DNA from: Methanobacteriota archaeon
GTDB lineage: Archaea > Thermoplasmatota > Thermoplasmata > RBG-16-68-12
Direction: 5' to 3'
NCBI GenBank assembly: GCA_005878635.1
Contig: VBLS01000201.1
Location: 1-7,327 of the forward strand
DNA length: 7,327 nucleotides
Part shown: positions 1 through 6,563 of the stretch, piece after piece
How the letters are laid out: each line of letters opens with the position of its first letter
How positions within the stretch are numbered: position 1 is the stretch's first letter
Notes under the pieces: model-generated
The model's input: only the letters and a program-made list of their open reading frames with translations
Database searches by the model: none
Told to the model about the DNA's origin: nothing
Program-made: the position numbers and the translations under genes

Positions 1-1050
1 TGACCCAGCGTCGGGCGCTGGCCCGCGGCCGGTTCTCCTGGAATGCCTTCGCCCTCGACGTGGTCTCCGGACTCGCGCTCGCCGTCGGTGCCTGGGCCTA
101 CTACGCCTCGGTCGATCTCCCGTTCCTCGCGGACGTCCTCGCGCCGCAGGCCCTCACCTTGTTCGTCGCCGTCGTCGTGCTCCTGACGGCCCTGATCTCT
201 CCCTTGGCCAAGCCCGCGAAACGACGAATTGGAAAGGGCCTGGTCCGACCGGCCTCTAAGATTTTCCTGCCCCCCGTACTCGGATTCTTCTTGCTCATCA
301 CGAACTCCACCATGGTCCTCTTCGTCGGGACGATCCGAACGCCGCCGGCCTTCTTCCTGATCCTGCCGGCCCTCTTCGGGTTCGCCGCTTTCGCGATTGT
401 CGGCCTCCAGATGGTGCGCCGCACGACGAACCGGACGAACGACCTCGTGGTCGCGATGCTCGTGGCCCCGGTCGCCCTCATCTTGTTCGGATTCCTCCGA
501 GGCCTCGATCCCAGCGGACTCCTCTTCGTGTACCGCGCGTTCGATTTCATGGACTACGCCTTCGCGGTCCTGGTCGGAGTCGCCTTCACTGCGTTCTGGA
601 AGGTCCTTCGGGTCTCTCGCGCCTCGCGCGGCGCACTTCTCGCGGGCTTCGTCGTGGCGCTGCTCTCGACGACGCCGATGGCTTGGAACACGCCCGAGGT
701 GTTCGGCGTCCAGAACGTCACGACGTCGGACGAGTTCCAGGCACTCGCGGTCCTCGGATCCCTTGGGGCGCGGAACGTGACGACCGACCAGCGCATGGCC
801 GACGTGGGGAGGATGTGGTTCGGGTACGTCTCGAATCCCGACCTCCCGCAGAAACTGCGGGACCATGCGAGCCTCGAGGGCGCCGACTACGCCCTCGTCT
901 TGGAGCGGTGGACCACGGTCGGGGCGCAGGTCCATCCGGCTCCGAACATCGTCCTCGCCCCGGAAACCCTGGCCGCCTTCCTCGCGACGAATCGCGTCGT
1001 GTACGAGACCGGCCTTCCGGGAGACCGGATTCGTGCAAATCCTCCCTTGA
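1..1050 (+). CDS. 3' part of a polytopic membrane protein (GT-C-like architecture), probable frameshift near its end
   Basis: The frame is open from the left edge (first full codon at 3), so the start lies outside the window. About 348 residues are visible. Residues are numbered from the first full codon. Roughly seven hydrophobic segments lie near 21-38, 50-68, 87-109, 115-137, 147-164, 186-201 and 209-226. A soluble domain of about 115 residues follows, with the motifs VTTDQRMADVG (259-269) and NRVVYETG (330-337). Many transmembrane helices followed by a soluble tail ending in a 'NRVYxxG...' strand recalls archaeal GT-C-type glycosyltransferase or oligosaccharyltransferase-like membrane proteins, but the catalytic N-terminal part is not visible, so no reaction is assigned. 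Read literally, the frame stays open to 1538, over 400 bases into the phosphoesterase gene, and becomes Arg/Pro-rich with poor third-position GC. Skipping one base near 1029 gives GDRFVQILP and a stop at 1048-1050, which I take as the true end. Confidence 0.7.
1026..1032 (+). other. Probable single-base frameshift in the membrane protein gene
   Basis: Upstream of this point codons in the first frame end mostly in G or C. Directly after it that frame uses codons such as ATT, CGT, GCA, AAT and CCT. The alternative frame gives TTC GTG CAA ATC CTC CCT and then TGA, a plausible terminal beta-strand. One surplus base, for example the A at 1029, explains the switch. It could be a sequencing or assembly error or a real mutation; the window alone cannot tell. 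Confidence 0.55.
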
Positions 1051-1077
1051 ACGATCCTCCGACTCGACCGGTCCGAG

Positions 1078-1087
1078 AACTATATGG
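1078..1087 (+). promoter_or_regulatory. Archaeal TATA box for the metallophosphoesterase gene
   Basis: The AT-rich element AACTATATGG stands out in GC-rich surroundings. Its core centre (about 1083) lies 28 bases before the GTG at 1111. The box before the S3Ae gene shares the string ATATGGC at nearly the same distance from its start (28 versus 29 bases). This spacing predicts a leaderless transcript. An apparent ATG at 1084 lies inside the box. Confidence 0.5.
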
Positions 1088-1110
1088 CTCGCGACCCCAC
1101 TTCTCCGGTT

Positions 1111-2067
1111 GTGGGGACGTACCGCATTTTCTTCGTGAGCGACCTGCACGGCTCCGAGGTGTGCTTTCGGAAATTCCTGAACTCCATCGACGCGTACCAC
1201 CCGGACGCCCTGGTCTACGGAGGCGATATCCTCGGCAAACTCCTGGTGCCCCTGTTCGACGATGGGGGCGGCGCGTATCACTGGTATCCGAGCGGCGAGA
1301 AGCGGGTGGCCTTCCCGGCCGCGGACCGTCCCAAAGTGGAACGCCAGATTGCGGACCAAGGACGCTACTCGATGTCCGTTACGCCCGACCGCTGGGCCGA
1401 ACTGCAACGGGACCGCAAGGGTCTGGAGGCGATGACCTTGGAACTCGGGCGGGCTCGGGTGCGGGCGTGGCTCCGCCTCATCGAAGAACGGCTCACGCCG
1501 AAAGGCGTGCCGATCGTGATGAACGTGGGGAACGATGACACCGACGATCTCTTGGACCTTCTCCGCAAAGAGGCGCCACCCAACGTCCTCGTCCCGGAGG
1601 GGGACGTGGTCCCGGTGGGACCGTACGAGATGTGGGGCTGCGGATACGCGAACATGACTCCCTGGCGGTGTGCCCGCGACCTCGAGGAGGTCGACCTTCA
1701 GAAGGTGATCGACCGGACCTCTGGGCGGATGGGCAATCCCAAGAAGACGATCCTCGACATCCATGCCCCGCCCCTTAACACCGGCCTCGACCTGGCCCCG
1801 CAGCTCGACGAGAACCTGAAGCCGCGGGCGGTCGGGGGACAGATCCTCCTCGACCACGTCGGCTCTCCGTCGGTCCGCGCCCTCATCGAGGATCGTCAGC
1901 CGGCGCTCAGTCTCCACGGACACATCCATGAGAGCAAGGCGCTCGATACGGTCGGCCGCACTCCGGTGGTGAACCCAGGGAGCGTCTATTTCAGCGGAAC
2001 GTTGCAGGGCGTGCTCCTGGACCTGCGGGGCGGAGACCTCGCGGGCCACCTGTTCGTCACGGGCTGA
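1111..2067 (+). CDS. Calcineurin-like metallophosphoesterase with long internal insertion
   Basis: A 318-residue predicted dinuclear metal phosphoesterase. The metal-binding motifs occur in the usual order: SDLHG (D11, H13), GGD (D39), GND (N141), DIHAPP (H218) and GHIH (H271, H273), then NPGS near 288-291. The usual GNH motif is GND here, as in some Icc-related phosphoesterases, so the customary catalytic His is absent at that point. Between GGD and GND lie about 100 residues, largely charged and probably helical, far more than in minimal family members; it may be a cap over the active site. I prefer the GTG at 1111 to the in-frame ATG at 1084. The ATG lies inside a TATA box, the nine extra codons include four ending in T (GCT, ACT, TCT, GTT), unlike the rest of the gene, and the protein would then begin just before the first beta-strand, as is usual. 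The longer 327-residue form cannot be excluded. The substrate (nucleotide, phosphodiester or protein) is unknown. It precedes the nucleotidyltransferase-like gene by 5 bases. Confidence 0.88.
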   Translation: MGTYRIFFVSDLHGSEVCFRKFLNSIDAYHPDALVYGGDILGKLLVPLFDDGGGAYHWYPSGEKRVAFPAADRPKVERQIADQGRYSMSVTPDRWAELQRDRKGLEAMTLELGRARVRAWLRLIEERLTPKGVPIVMNVGNDDTDDLLDLLRKEAPPNVLVPEGDVVPVGPYEMWGCGYANMTPWRCARDLEEVDLQKVIDRTSGRMGNPKKTILDIHAPPLNTGLDLAPQLDENLKPRAVGGQILLDHVGSPSVRALIEDRQPALSLHGHIHESKALDTVGRTPVVNPGSVYFSGTLQGVLLDLRGGDLAGHLFVTG

Positions 2068-2072
2068 GCCAG

Positions 2073-2849
2073 ATGACCGAGGTCCGCTTGCCACCGGAGG
2101 AGTTCCTCCGGGAAACGGAGCGACTTGTTGCGGCGGCGGACGCTCGCGGCGCACCGCTCCGGGTCTGTGGAAGCGTCGGACTCTATCACGCCATTCGCCA
2201 CGACGACTTGGCATCGCGGATCTACAGCTTCCGCGACGGCGGCGAGACCCCTCGCATCATGTTCAAGGACCTCGACTTGGCGGCACGAGAGAAGCACGGG
2301 CCCGTGATCTACCGGCTCTTCGTCAAGGAGCTCGGCTACCGCGAAGACCGGGAGACGAACGCGCTCTTCGGCAGCTTCCGGAACATCTTCTACCACCCGA
2401 GTTTCCAGATTGACGTGTTCTACGACACGTTGCGATTCAATCATGCGATCCCGATCAAGGACCGCCTCGTCCCCGGGGTCACGCTGCCGCTGGAGGACTT
2501 GTTCCTGGGCAAGGTCCAGATCCACGCACCGCCGAGGAAGGATCTCGTGGACCTCGCGTCGTTCCTTAGCGCGGTCCCCCTCGGGAAACTTGACCGATCG
2601 TACCTCACCGATTTCTTCGGCAACGATTGGGGCCTGTGGTACGACGCGGACCTCAATTTCGCCGCCGCGGTTTCGACGATCGGCTCCCTGCCTGCGTCGT
2701 TCAGCGGGGCGGATCGCGATCATGTCCTCGGGCGGCTCCGAGAATATCGCACGTTCCTCCGAGATTGTCCGAAGACGCGGCGATGGGAGAAGCGCCGGGC
2801 GAAAGGCACGAAGGAACCGTGGTACGAACCGGTCGACGAGGTCCGCTAG
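2073..2849 (+). CDS. Nucleotidyltransferase-fold protein (polymerase-beta type), function unknown
   Basis: A 258-residue soluble protein. The sequence shows the hallmarks of the polymerase-beta nucleotidyltransferase fold: CGS at 32-34 starting a helix (GSVGLYHAI), an Asp pair in FKDLDLA (D66 and D68), and a third carboxylate on a later strand, FQIDVFYD (D114). These are the positions expected to bind metal and nucleotide, so it is probably catalytically competent. The gap between GS and the Asp pair is longer than in minimal nucleotidyltransferases and recalls AbiEii-like and related uncharacterised families. The C-terminal half (about 150-258) is mixed alpha/beta with a basic stretch near 235-246. 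No membrane segment or signal peptide is seen. The ATG is 5 bases after the phosphoesterase stop with no clear Shine-Dalgarno sequence, so it is probably translated from the same transcript. Its TAG stop overlaps the stop of the opposite agmatinase gene within a shared CTAG. The substrate is not predictable; no toxin-antitoxin partner is recognisable. Confidence 0.8.
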   Translation: MTEVRLPPEEFLRETERLVAAADARGAPLRVCGSVGLYHAIRHDDLASRIYSFRDGGETPRIMFKDLDLAAREKHGPVIYRLFVKELGYREDRETNALFGSFRNIFYHPSFQIDVFYDTLRFNHAIPIKDRLVPGVTLPLEDLFLGKVQIHAPPRKDLVDLASFLSAVPLGKLDRSYLTDFFGNDWGLWYDADLNFAAAVSTIGSLPASFSGADRDHVLGRLREYRTFLRDCPKTRRWEKRRAKGTKEPWYEPVDEVR

Positions 2850-3805
2850 CGACGCGCGCCGGCCGACCGGTGCCGGGCCAGCGCACACATCCCTTCGTAA
2901 ATGAGATTCGACGCGGCGAGGGCGGTGATCTGCCCCATGTGGTCGTATTGCGGCGCGACCTCGACCAGGTCGAATCCGACGACGTTCGCACGATGGAGCT
3001 CGCGGAGGAAATGGATCATCTCTCGGCTCGTGAGTCCCCCCGACTCCGGCGTGCCGGTCCCGGGCGCGTACGCGGGATCGAGCACGTCGATGTCCACGGA
3101 GACGTAGAGCGGGCGGTCCTTGATCGCCTCGAGGATGCGGTCCATGATGACCTTGTACCCCTGGGAGTCGACGTCCTCCGAGGTGTACGTCCGGTCCACG
3201 ATCGCGGCATTGTTCCGGACGTCCTCATGGGAGTAGAGGGAACTGCGGATCCCCACCTGGAAGACCTGGCTGCGAGCGATGAGCCCTTCCTCGTAGGCCC
3301 GCTTCACCCACGTCCCGTGCGTGTACCTCTTCGAGCCCCAGTACGCCTCCCATGTGTCGAAGTGCGCGTCGAAGTGCAGCAGGCTCGCGGCTTCCTTCCC
3401 GGCCGCCTTGCGCGCCCGCAGGACGGGCAGCGTCACGGAGTGGTCCCCGCCCGCGATGAACGGGACGATGTCCGCTGCGAACATCGGTTTCAGCGCGGAC
3501 TCGATTCGCGCGAACGTGTCCTCCGTATAGCCCGGGACCGGATCGACATCCCCCGCATCGACGGTGTCGAGCACTCGGAACGGATAGACATCGGCGAACA
3601 TGTTGTACGGGCGGACGAGACGCGAGGCGTGGCGAATCGCGGACGGCCCCTCGCGGGCCCCGCTTCGATAGGAGGTCGCGTCGTCCCAAGGAAGGCCGAG
3701 GAACACGCTCCTCGCATTCTTGAAATCCCGTTGCAGCGGGAGTCGCGCGAACGTTGCGACCTGGGCGAACCGGGGCGAAGCCGCGCCGTCCAAGGGCTCC
3801 GTCAC
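2846..3805 (-). CDS. speB: Agmatinase-type ureohydrolase
   Basis: A 319-residue cytosolic enzyme of the arginase/agmatinase family, which hydrolyses a guanidino group to urea and an amine; agmatinase makes putrescine from agmatine. All Mn-binding positions are visible: GGDHS (H122), FDAHFD (D146, H148, D150) and SVDIDVLDP (D238, D240). They are followed by the family signature PGTGTPESGG (248-257) and the substrate-side residues H163 and E282 (in VEVAP). Length is normal and the gene looks intact. Agmatine is the default substrate call, but guanidinobutyrate, other guanidino acids or guanidine itself are handled by close relatives and cannot be excluded from motifs alone. The start is GTG at 3805, 12 bases after the permease stop, with only a weak upstream G-rich match (GGCGGG), so translation is probably coupled to the permease. 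The gene symbol rests on family resemblance. Confidence 0.92.
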   Translation of the reverse strand: MTEPLDGAASPRFAQVATFARLPLQRDFKNARSVFLGLPWDDATSYRSGAREGPSAIRHASRLVRPYNMFADVYPFRVLDTVDAGDVDPVPGYTEDTFARIESALKPMFAADIVPFIAGGDHSVTLPVLRARKAAGKEAASLLHFDAHFDTWEAYWGSKRYTHGTWVKRAYEEGLIARSQVFQVGIRSSLYSHEDVRNNAAIVDRTYTSEDVDSQGYKVIMDRILEAIKDRPLYVSVDIDVLDPAYAPGTGTPESGGLTSREMIHFLRELHRANVVGFDLVEVAPQYDHMGQITALAASNLIYEGMCALARHRSAGARR

Positions 3806-3817
3806 GATTCAACCCGC

Positions 3818-5452
3818 CTAGTCCGGTGGGAGGGCCTTGAACGCCATCGAGATGTCCACGCCATGCTGCTGCAGGTGGAACCATCGGGCGGCGTAGTACC
3901 AGATGGCTCCGCCGACGAAGACGAGGACGATCGACACATAGCTCGTGTACTGGTTCGTCAACGTGAAGCCCGCGGCGTCCCCGAGGAGCGGCAAGGTCGA
4001 CACCAGGTACGCGGAGACGACGGTCACGAGGAGGGAAACCACTCCGACGACCGTGTACATCGGGCGATGCTTCTGGAGGCCGAGGCGAACGAGGGACAGG
4101 CAGGTGAGCGAGACCGTCACCATCGGCAAGAAGAAGAGGAGGAAAATGAGCGGTTCGTAGGCCGCTTGGTAGTAGAACGTGATCAACGGGAGCAGGACCG
4201 CCCCGATGACCGACACGACGACAATGCCGGCCCAGGGTTGGTGCGTCCGCCGGGTGACACTGCTCATCCACGTCGGGAAGAGCCGATCGAGGGAGAAGCT
4301 CAGCGAGTAACGGGAGAAGATGTAGAGCCCCAGGATGAGCCACAGGGCGTACCAGGAGACGGATCCCAGGAACATGATCCCGAGGAGGATCGGATTGCGG
4401 CCGGCGACCAGATTCGGCAGCGATGTCAGACCGGAGGCAAACGGGAGGGGCGCCGGATCCGTTGCGCTTCCGAAGGCGTAATTCGAAAGGGCGACCGAAC
4501 CGTTCAAGAAGTCCGTGCCGACGATGCTTTCGAAGGCCCACACGATTGCGGCGGCGAAGGCGACCGAGAGGGCAAAGGACACGGCGATCCCGCGACTCAC
4601 ACTCTTGGCGGTCCGCCGGAACTCGCCCGCGATGTACGACGGCGCGCCGCCAAACATGTAGTAGAAGGCGAACACGAGGGGCACGAAGATGATCGTGTTG
4701 CCAAAACTCGAACCGTACGGACCCCAGTTCGTCCGGCCGTACGCCGTGACGTCATCGTAGTAGTTGCCGGCGTAACCTTGGGAGGCCATGAACGAATTCA
4801 CGGCGTTTACAAATCCGTTGTGTCCGGCCGCGACGAGCACGCCCAAGGCGACGATGAGTCCCGCGATCTCGAGGAACAGCAAGGCGGAGAAGATTCGGAA
4901 GGCAAGGCGTGGCTTCATGACAATCCACAGGGCCATGAGGACGAGCGTCAGCACTTCGCCGATGGCGACGATCGACGCGGTGTTCGTCATCAGGTTGGTT
5001 CCTAGACTTGTCAGGCTCGCGTCGCCGACGACGGATCCCCAGCTCGCGAGCCCAGGGCCCAGGGAGAAGATGACGAACCAGTACGGGAGGATGGCCGCGT
5101 AGATGGCCGCATTCAGGATGCGCGACAGCCCGCCGACGAAGCCGAGGTACGGATGCAGGAGACGAGACGCGTAGACGTATTCGCCCCCGGACCGTGGCAT
5201 TTCGATGGCCATGATCGCATAGGCCGCGACTACGGGAATCCCGGCGAGGGCGGCGAGCAGAGTCGCCTGCATCAGGTTCGCCCCGGTCACGAAGAGGAGG
5301 ACGACCAGGAAAAGGCCGTATGCGGGCCCCGGACCGAGCGAAATCAAGTTAATCGAAAAGGATTCGAACGCTCCCAATTCCTTCACGAGCCCGCTCGTTT
5401 TCCGAGCGAAGACCTCCTTTTCGGCGACCGCAGTCGCAGTCGTTTCTACCAT
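3818..5452 (-). CDS. APC-superfamily amino acid/polyamine permease
   Basis: A 544-residue integral membrane transporter with about 12 or more hydrophobic helices. Family landmarks: the amphipathic N-terminus leading into TM1 (KTSGLVKELGAFESFSIN, about 18-35), the broken TM1 segment SLGPGPAYG (38-46), EMPRSGGEYVYASR after TM2 (84-97), and the TM6 segment FGGAPSYIAGEFRRTAKSVSRGI (267-289), resembling the conserved 'GE.k...k.i.r.i' stretch of APC amino acid permeases. A long aromatic-rich loop (about 211-253) and a second one (about 311-350) probably face outside. The Ala/Thr/Glu-rich first 15 residues are cytosolic. The ATG at 5452 is supported by a strong Shine-Dalgarno sequence. It is the first gene of a leftward operon with the ureohydrolase, which suggests import or exchange of arginine, agmatine, a polyamine or another amine, but the sequence does not fix the substrate. 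Confidence 0.92.
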   Translation of the reverse strand: MVETTATAVAEKEVFARKTSGLVKELGAFESFSINLISLGPGPAYGLFLVVLLFVTGANLMQATLLAALAGIPVVAAYAIMAIEMPRSGGEYVYASRLLHPYLGFVGGLSRILNAAIYAAILPYWFVIFSLGPGLASWGSVVGDASLTSLGTNLMTNTASIVAIGEVLTLVLMALWIVMKPRLAFRIFSALLFLEIAGLIVALGVLVAAGHNGFVNAVNSFMASQGYAGNYYDDVTAYGRTNWGPYGSSFGNTIIFVPLVFAFYYMFGGAPSYIAGEFRRTAKSVSRGIAVSFALSVAFAAAIVWAFESIVGTDFLNGSVALSNYAFGSATDPAPLPFASGLTSLPNLVAGRNPILLGIMFLGSVSWYALWLILGLYIFSRYSLSFSLDRLFPTWMSSVTRRTHQPWAGIVVVSVIGAVLLPLITFYYQAAYEPLIFLLFFLPMVTVSLTCLSLVRLGLQKHRPMYTVVGVVSLLVTVVSAYLVSTLPLLGDAAGFTLTNQYTSYVSIVLVFVGGAIWYYAARWFHLQQHGVDISMAFKALPPD

Positions 5453-5461
5453 CGAATGTCG

Positions 5462-5468
5462 CCTCCCC
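5462..5468 (-). promoter_or_regulatory. Strong Shine-Dalgarno sequence for the permease
   Basis: On the minus strand GGGGAGG is followed by CGA, then ATG at 5452, with 9 bases between the GGAGG and the start. It matches eight of nine positions of the GGAGGTGA-type complement to the 16S rRNA tail. It fixes the permease start and contrasts with the leaderless starts elsewhere in the window. Confidence 0.75.
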
Positions 5469-5492
5469 GTCCCTGATTGCGATAGGCCCCGG

Positions 5493-5541
5493 ACCGGCCC
5501 ACCGGTTCGAAGCGCGAAACGCTCCTGCCGGGGGCGGGCAG
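5493..5541 (-). other. Cluster of three small hairpins in the predicted permease mRNA leader
   Basis: Three short perfect stems lie in a row: 5525-5541 (CTGCC/GGCAG, 7-base loop), 5511-5523 (AGCG/CGCT, 5-base loop) and 5493-5506 (ACCGG/CCGGT, 4-base loop). They fall between the predicted transcription start and the Shine-Dalgarno sequence. Short stems are common by chance in GC-rich DNA, so a regulatory role is speculative. Confidence 0.25.
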
Positions 5542-5570
5542 ACAGCCCAGGCGGCCGGAACTTAGCATGG

Positions 5571-5580
5571 GATAATAGAC
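5571..5580 (-). promoter_or_regulatory. Candidate TATA box for the permease-agmatinase operon
   Basis: The minus strand reads GTCTATTATC, preceded by a purine-rich GCAAAG that could serve as the TFB-recognition element. It is the most AT-rich element upstream of the permease. Transcription would begin near 5548, giving a leader of about 95 bases, consistent with the gene having a Shine-Dalgarno sequence. Confidence 0.45.
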
Positions 5581-5632
5581 TTTGCGAGCGGAAGCGAACG
5601 GGGTCAGTCGAGCTTGCGCGGGCCGCCCCGTG

Positions 5633-5640
5633 TATTTATC
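5633..5640 (+). promoter_or_regulatory. TATA box for the nitrilase-family gene
   Basis: TATTTATC stands in GC-rich DNA with its centre about 31 bases before the GTG at 5667. Transcription would start within a few bases of the start codon, giving a leaderless or nearly leaderless mRNA. It lies about 62 bases from the divergent permease box. Confidence 0.55.
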
Positions 5641-5666
5641 TGACGTGTCGCGGTTCCGTCGGGGCC

Positions 5667-6512
5667 GTGCATCTCGGATTGGTCCAATTCACGCCGACAT
5701 TCCAGGCGACGGCCCCGAACTGGGAGAAGATGCGGACCTGGGCCGAGAGCATCCCCGCCGACGTGATCGTGTTCCCGGAATTGGCCAGCTGCGGCTACAT
5801 GTACCGGGACCGCAAGGAGGCTGCGGCACACGTCGAATCGCGGTCCGTCCTCGCTCCGATCGAGGCGATCGCTCGACGGACAGGACGGCTGATTGTGGGC
5901 GGCTTCGCCGAACGCGCCGCGGGTGCCTTCTACGATTCCGCGTTCGCGTGCGGTCCCGACGGCACGACGGTCTATCGGAAAATCCATCTGTGGAATCGAG
6001 AGACGCTGATTTTCGAACCGGGGACCCAGCCCACGATCGTCGAGTTCCAAGGCCATCGGATCGGGCTCGAGGTCTGTTATGACCTCCAGTTCCCGGAGCT
6101 CGCCGCCTACCTCGCGCGCCGCGGCGCCGAACTCGTCGTGGTCCCGACCGCCTGGGCCGAGGAAACCTATCGTCCGTCGCATGGCCTCCAACCGTACAAT
6201 CACCTGGCGATCGCCTCGGCCTTTGCCGGCGGCATCTTCGTCGCGGTCGTGAATCGAACGGGCGTCGAGCGAGCCGCGCGCTTCCCGGGACAATCGAGCC
6301 TGACGAATCCGTTCGGCCAGCTCGAGAGCCTCGATGGGGAGGAGGCCGTGGCGGTGAAGTCGGTTGACTTTTCTCAACTCAAAGTCGCCAAACGTCCGAA
6401 CGCGTTCAACGACCTAGACCACGATTCCAAGCTCGAGATCCTCCCGCCTCGGATGCGAACGAAGATCCGCGACCGTTCCCAGCCGCGAACGAGACGGAGG
6501 AAAGCGTCTTGA
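5667..6512 (+). CDS. Nitrilase-superfamily carbon-nitrogen hydrolase (amidase)
   Basis: A 281-residue cytosolic enzyme of the nitrilase fold, which hydrolyses amide or related C-N bonds through a Cys nucleophile. The catalytic set is complete: E38 in FPELASCGY, K105 in YRKIHLW, E112 in NRETLIFEPG and C137 in EVCYDLQFPE. The CYDxxFPE form of the Cys motif is typical of amidases such as omega-amidase (Nit2-like) and N-carbamoyl-amine hydrolases rather than true nitrilases. Length fits the single-domain family, with an added basic C-terminal tail (about 266-281, ending RRRKAS). The GTG at 5667 opens directly into the first beta-strand (MHLGLVQFTP), has no Shine-Dalgarno sequence and sits about 31 bases after a TATA box. 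It diverges from the permease-ureohydrolase operon. N-carbamoylputrescine amidase is one possible role, although a true agmatinase would already release putrescine and bypass that step. The substrate remains open. Confidence 0.9.
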   Translation: MHLGLVQFTPTFQATAPNWEKMRTWAESIPADVIVFPELASCGYMYRDRKEAAAHVESRSVLAPIEAIARRTGRLIVGGFAERAAGAFYDSAFACGPDGTTVYRKIHLWNRETLIFEPGTQPTIVEFQGHRIGLEVCYDLQFPELAAYLARRGAELVVVPTAWAEETYRPSHGLQPYNHLAIASAFAGGIFVAVVNRTGVERAARFPGQSSLTNPFGQLESLDGEEAVAVKSVDFSQLKVAKRPNAFNDLDHDSKLEILPPRMRTKIRDRSQPRTRRRKAS

Positions 6513-6530
6513 CGAGTCCTCGCGAGAACC

Positions 6531-6541
6531 CTTAAATATGG
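6531..6541 (+). promoter_or_regulatory. TATA box for the S3Ae gene
   Basis: CTTAAATATGG is centred about 28 bases before the ATG at 6564, with no Shine-Dalgarno sequence between, which predicts a leaderless transcript. It lies in the 51-base gap after the nitrilase-family stop, so S3Ae has its own promoter. Confidence 0.6.
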
Positions 6542-6563
6542 CACTCCCCTAGACGCGCCTTCG

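Noticed and set aside
718..2214. Long minus-strand open frame opposite the membrane protein and phosphoesterase genes
   Set aside because: It is antisense to a phosphoesterase with complete motifs. Its translation is Arg/Pro/His-rich without recognisable motifs, as expected from the GC-biased third positions of the real gene.
3225..4541. Minus-strand open frame of 438 codons in a second frame across the permease and ureohydrolase
   Set aside because: It overlaps two real genes in another frame of the same strand and is Arg/Pro/Leu-rich without motifs.
2627..5005. Plus-strand open frame of 792 codons opposite the ureohydrolase and permease
   Set aside because: The product is a low-complexity string of Arg, Glu, Asp, Gly and His with no domain. 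Both genes on the other strand are well supported, so this is an antisense shadow.
5485..5541. GGTTCGAA string near 5504 suggesting a tRNA T-arm
   Set aside because: The flanking bases do not form a five-pair T-stem on either strand and no acceptor or anticodon arm can be drawn.
5453..5541. Guanidine-II (mini-ykkC) riboswitch considered because the operon encodes a ureohydrolase
   Set aside because: None of the three hairpins has the required ACGR loop. The only ACGG string in the leader is next to the Shine-Dalgarno sequence and is not in a stem.
5446..5568. Possible 40-residue leader peptide ORF on the minus strand, ending just inside the permease start
   Set aside because: It has no Shine-Dalgarno sequence, is composed mainly of Gly, Arg, Ser and Pro, and its ATG would lie upstream of the predicted transcription start near 5548.
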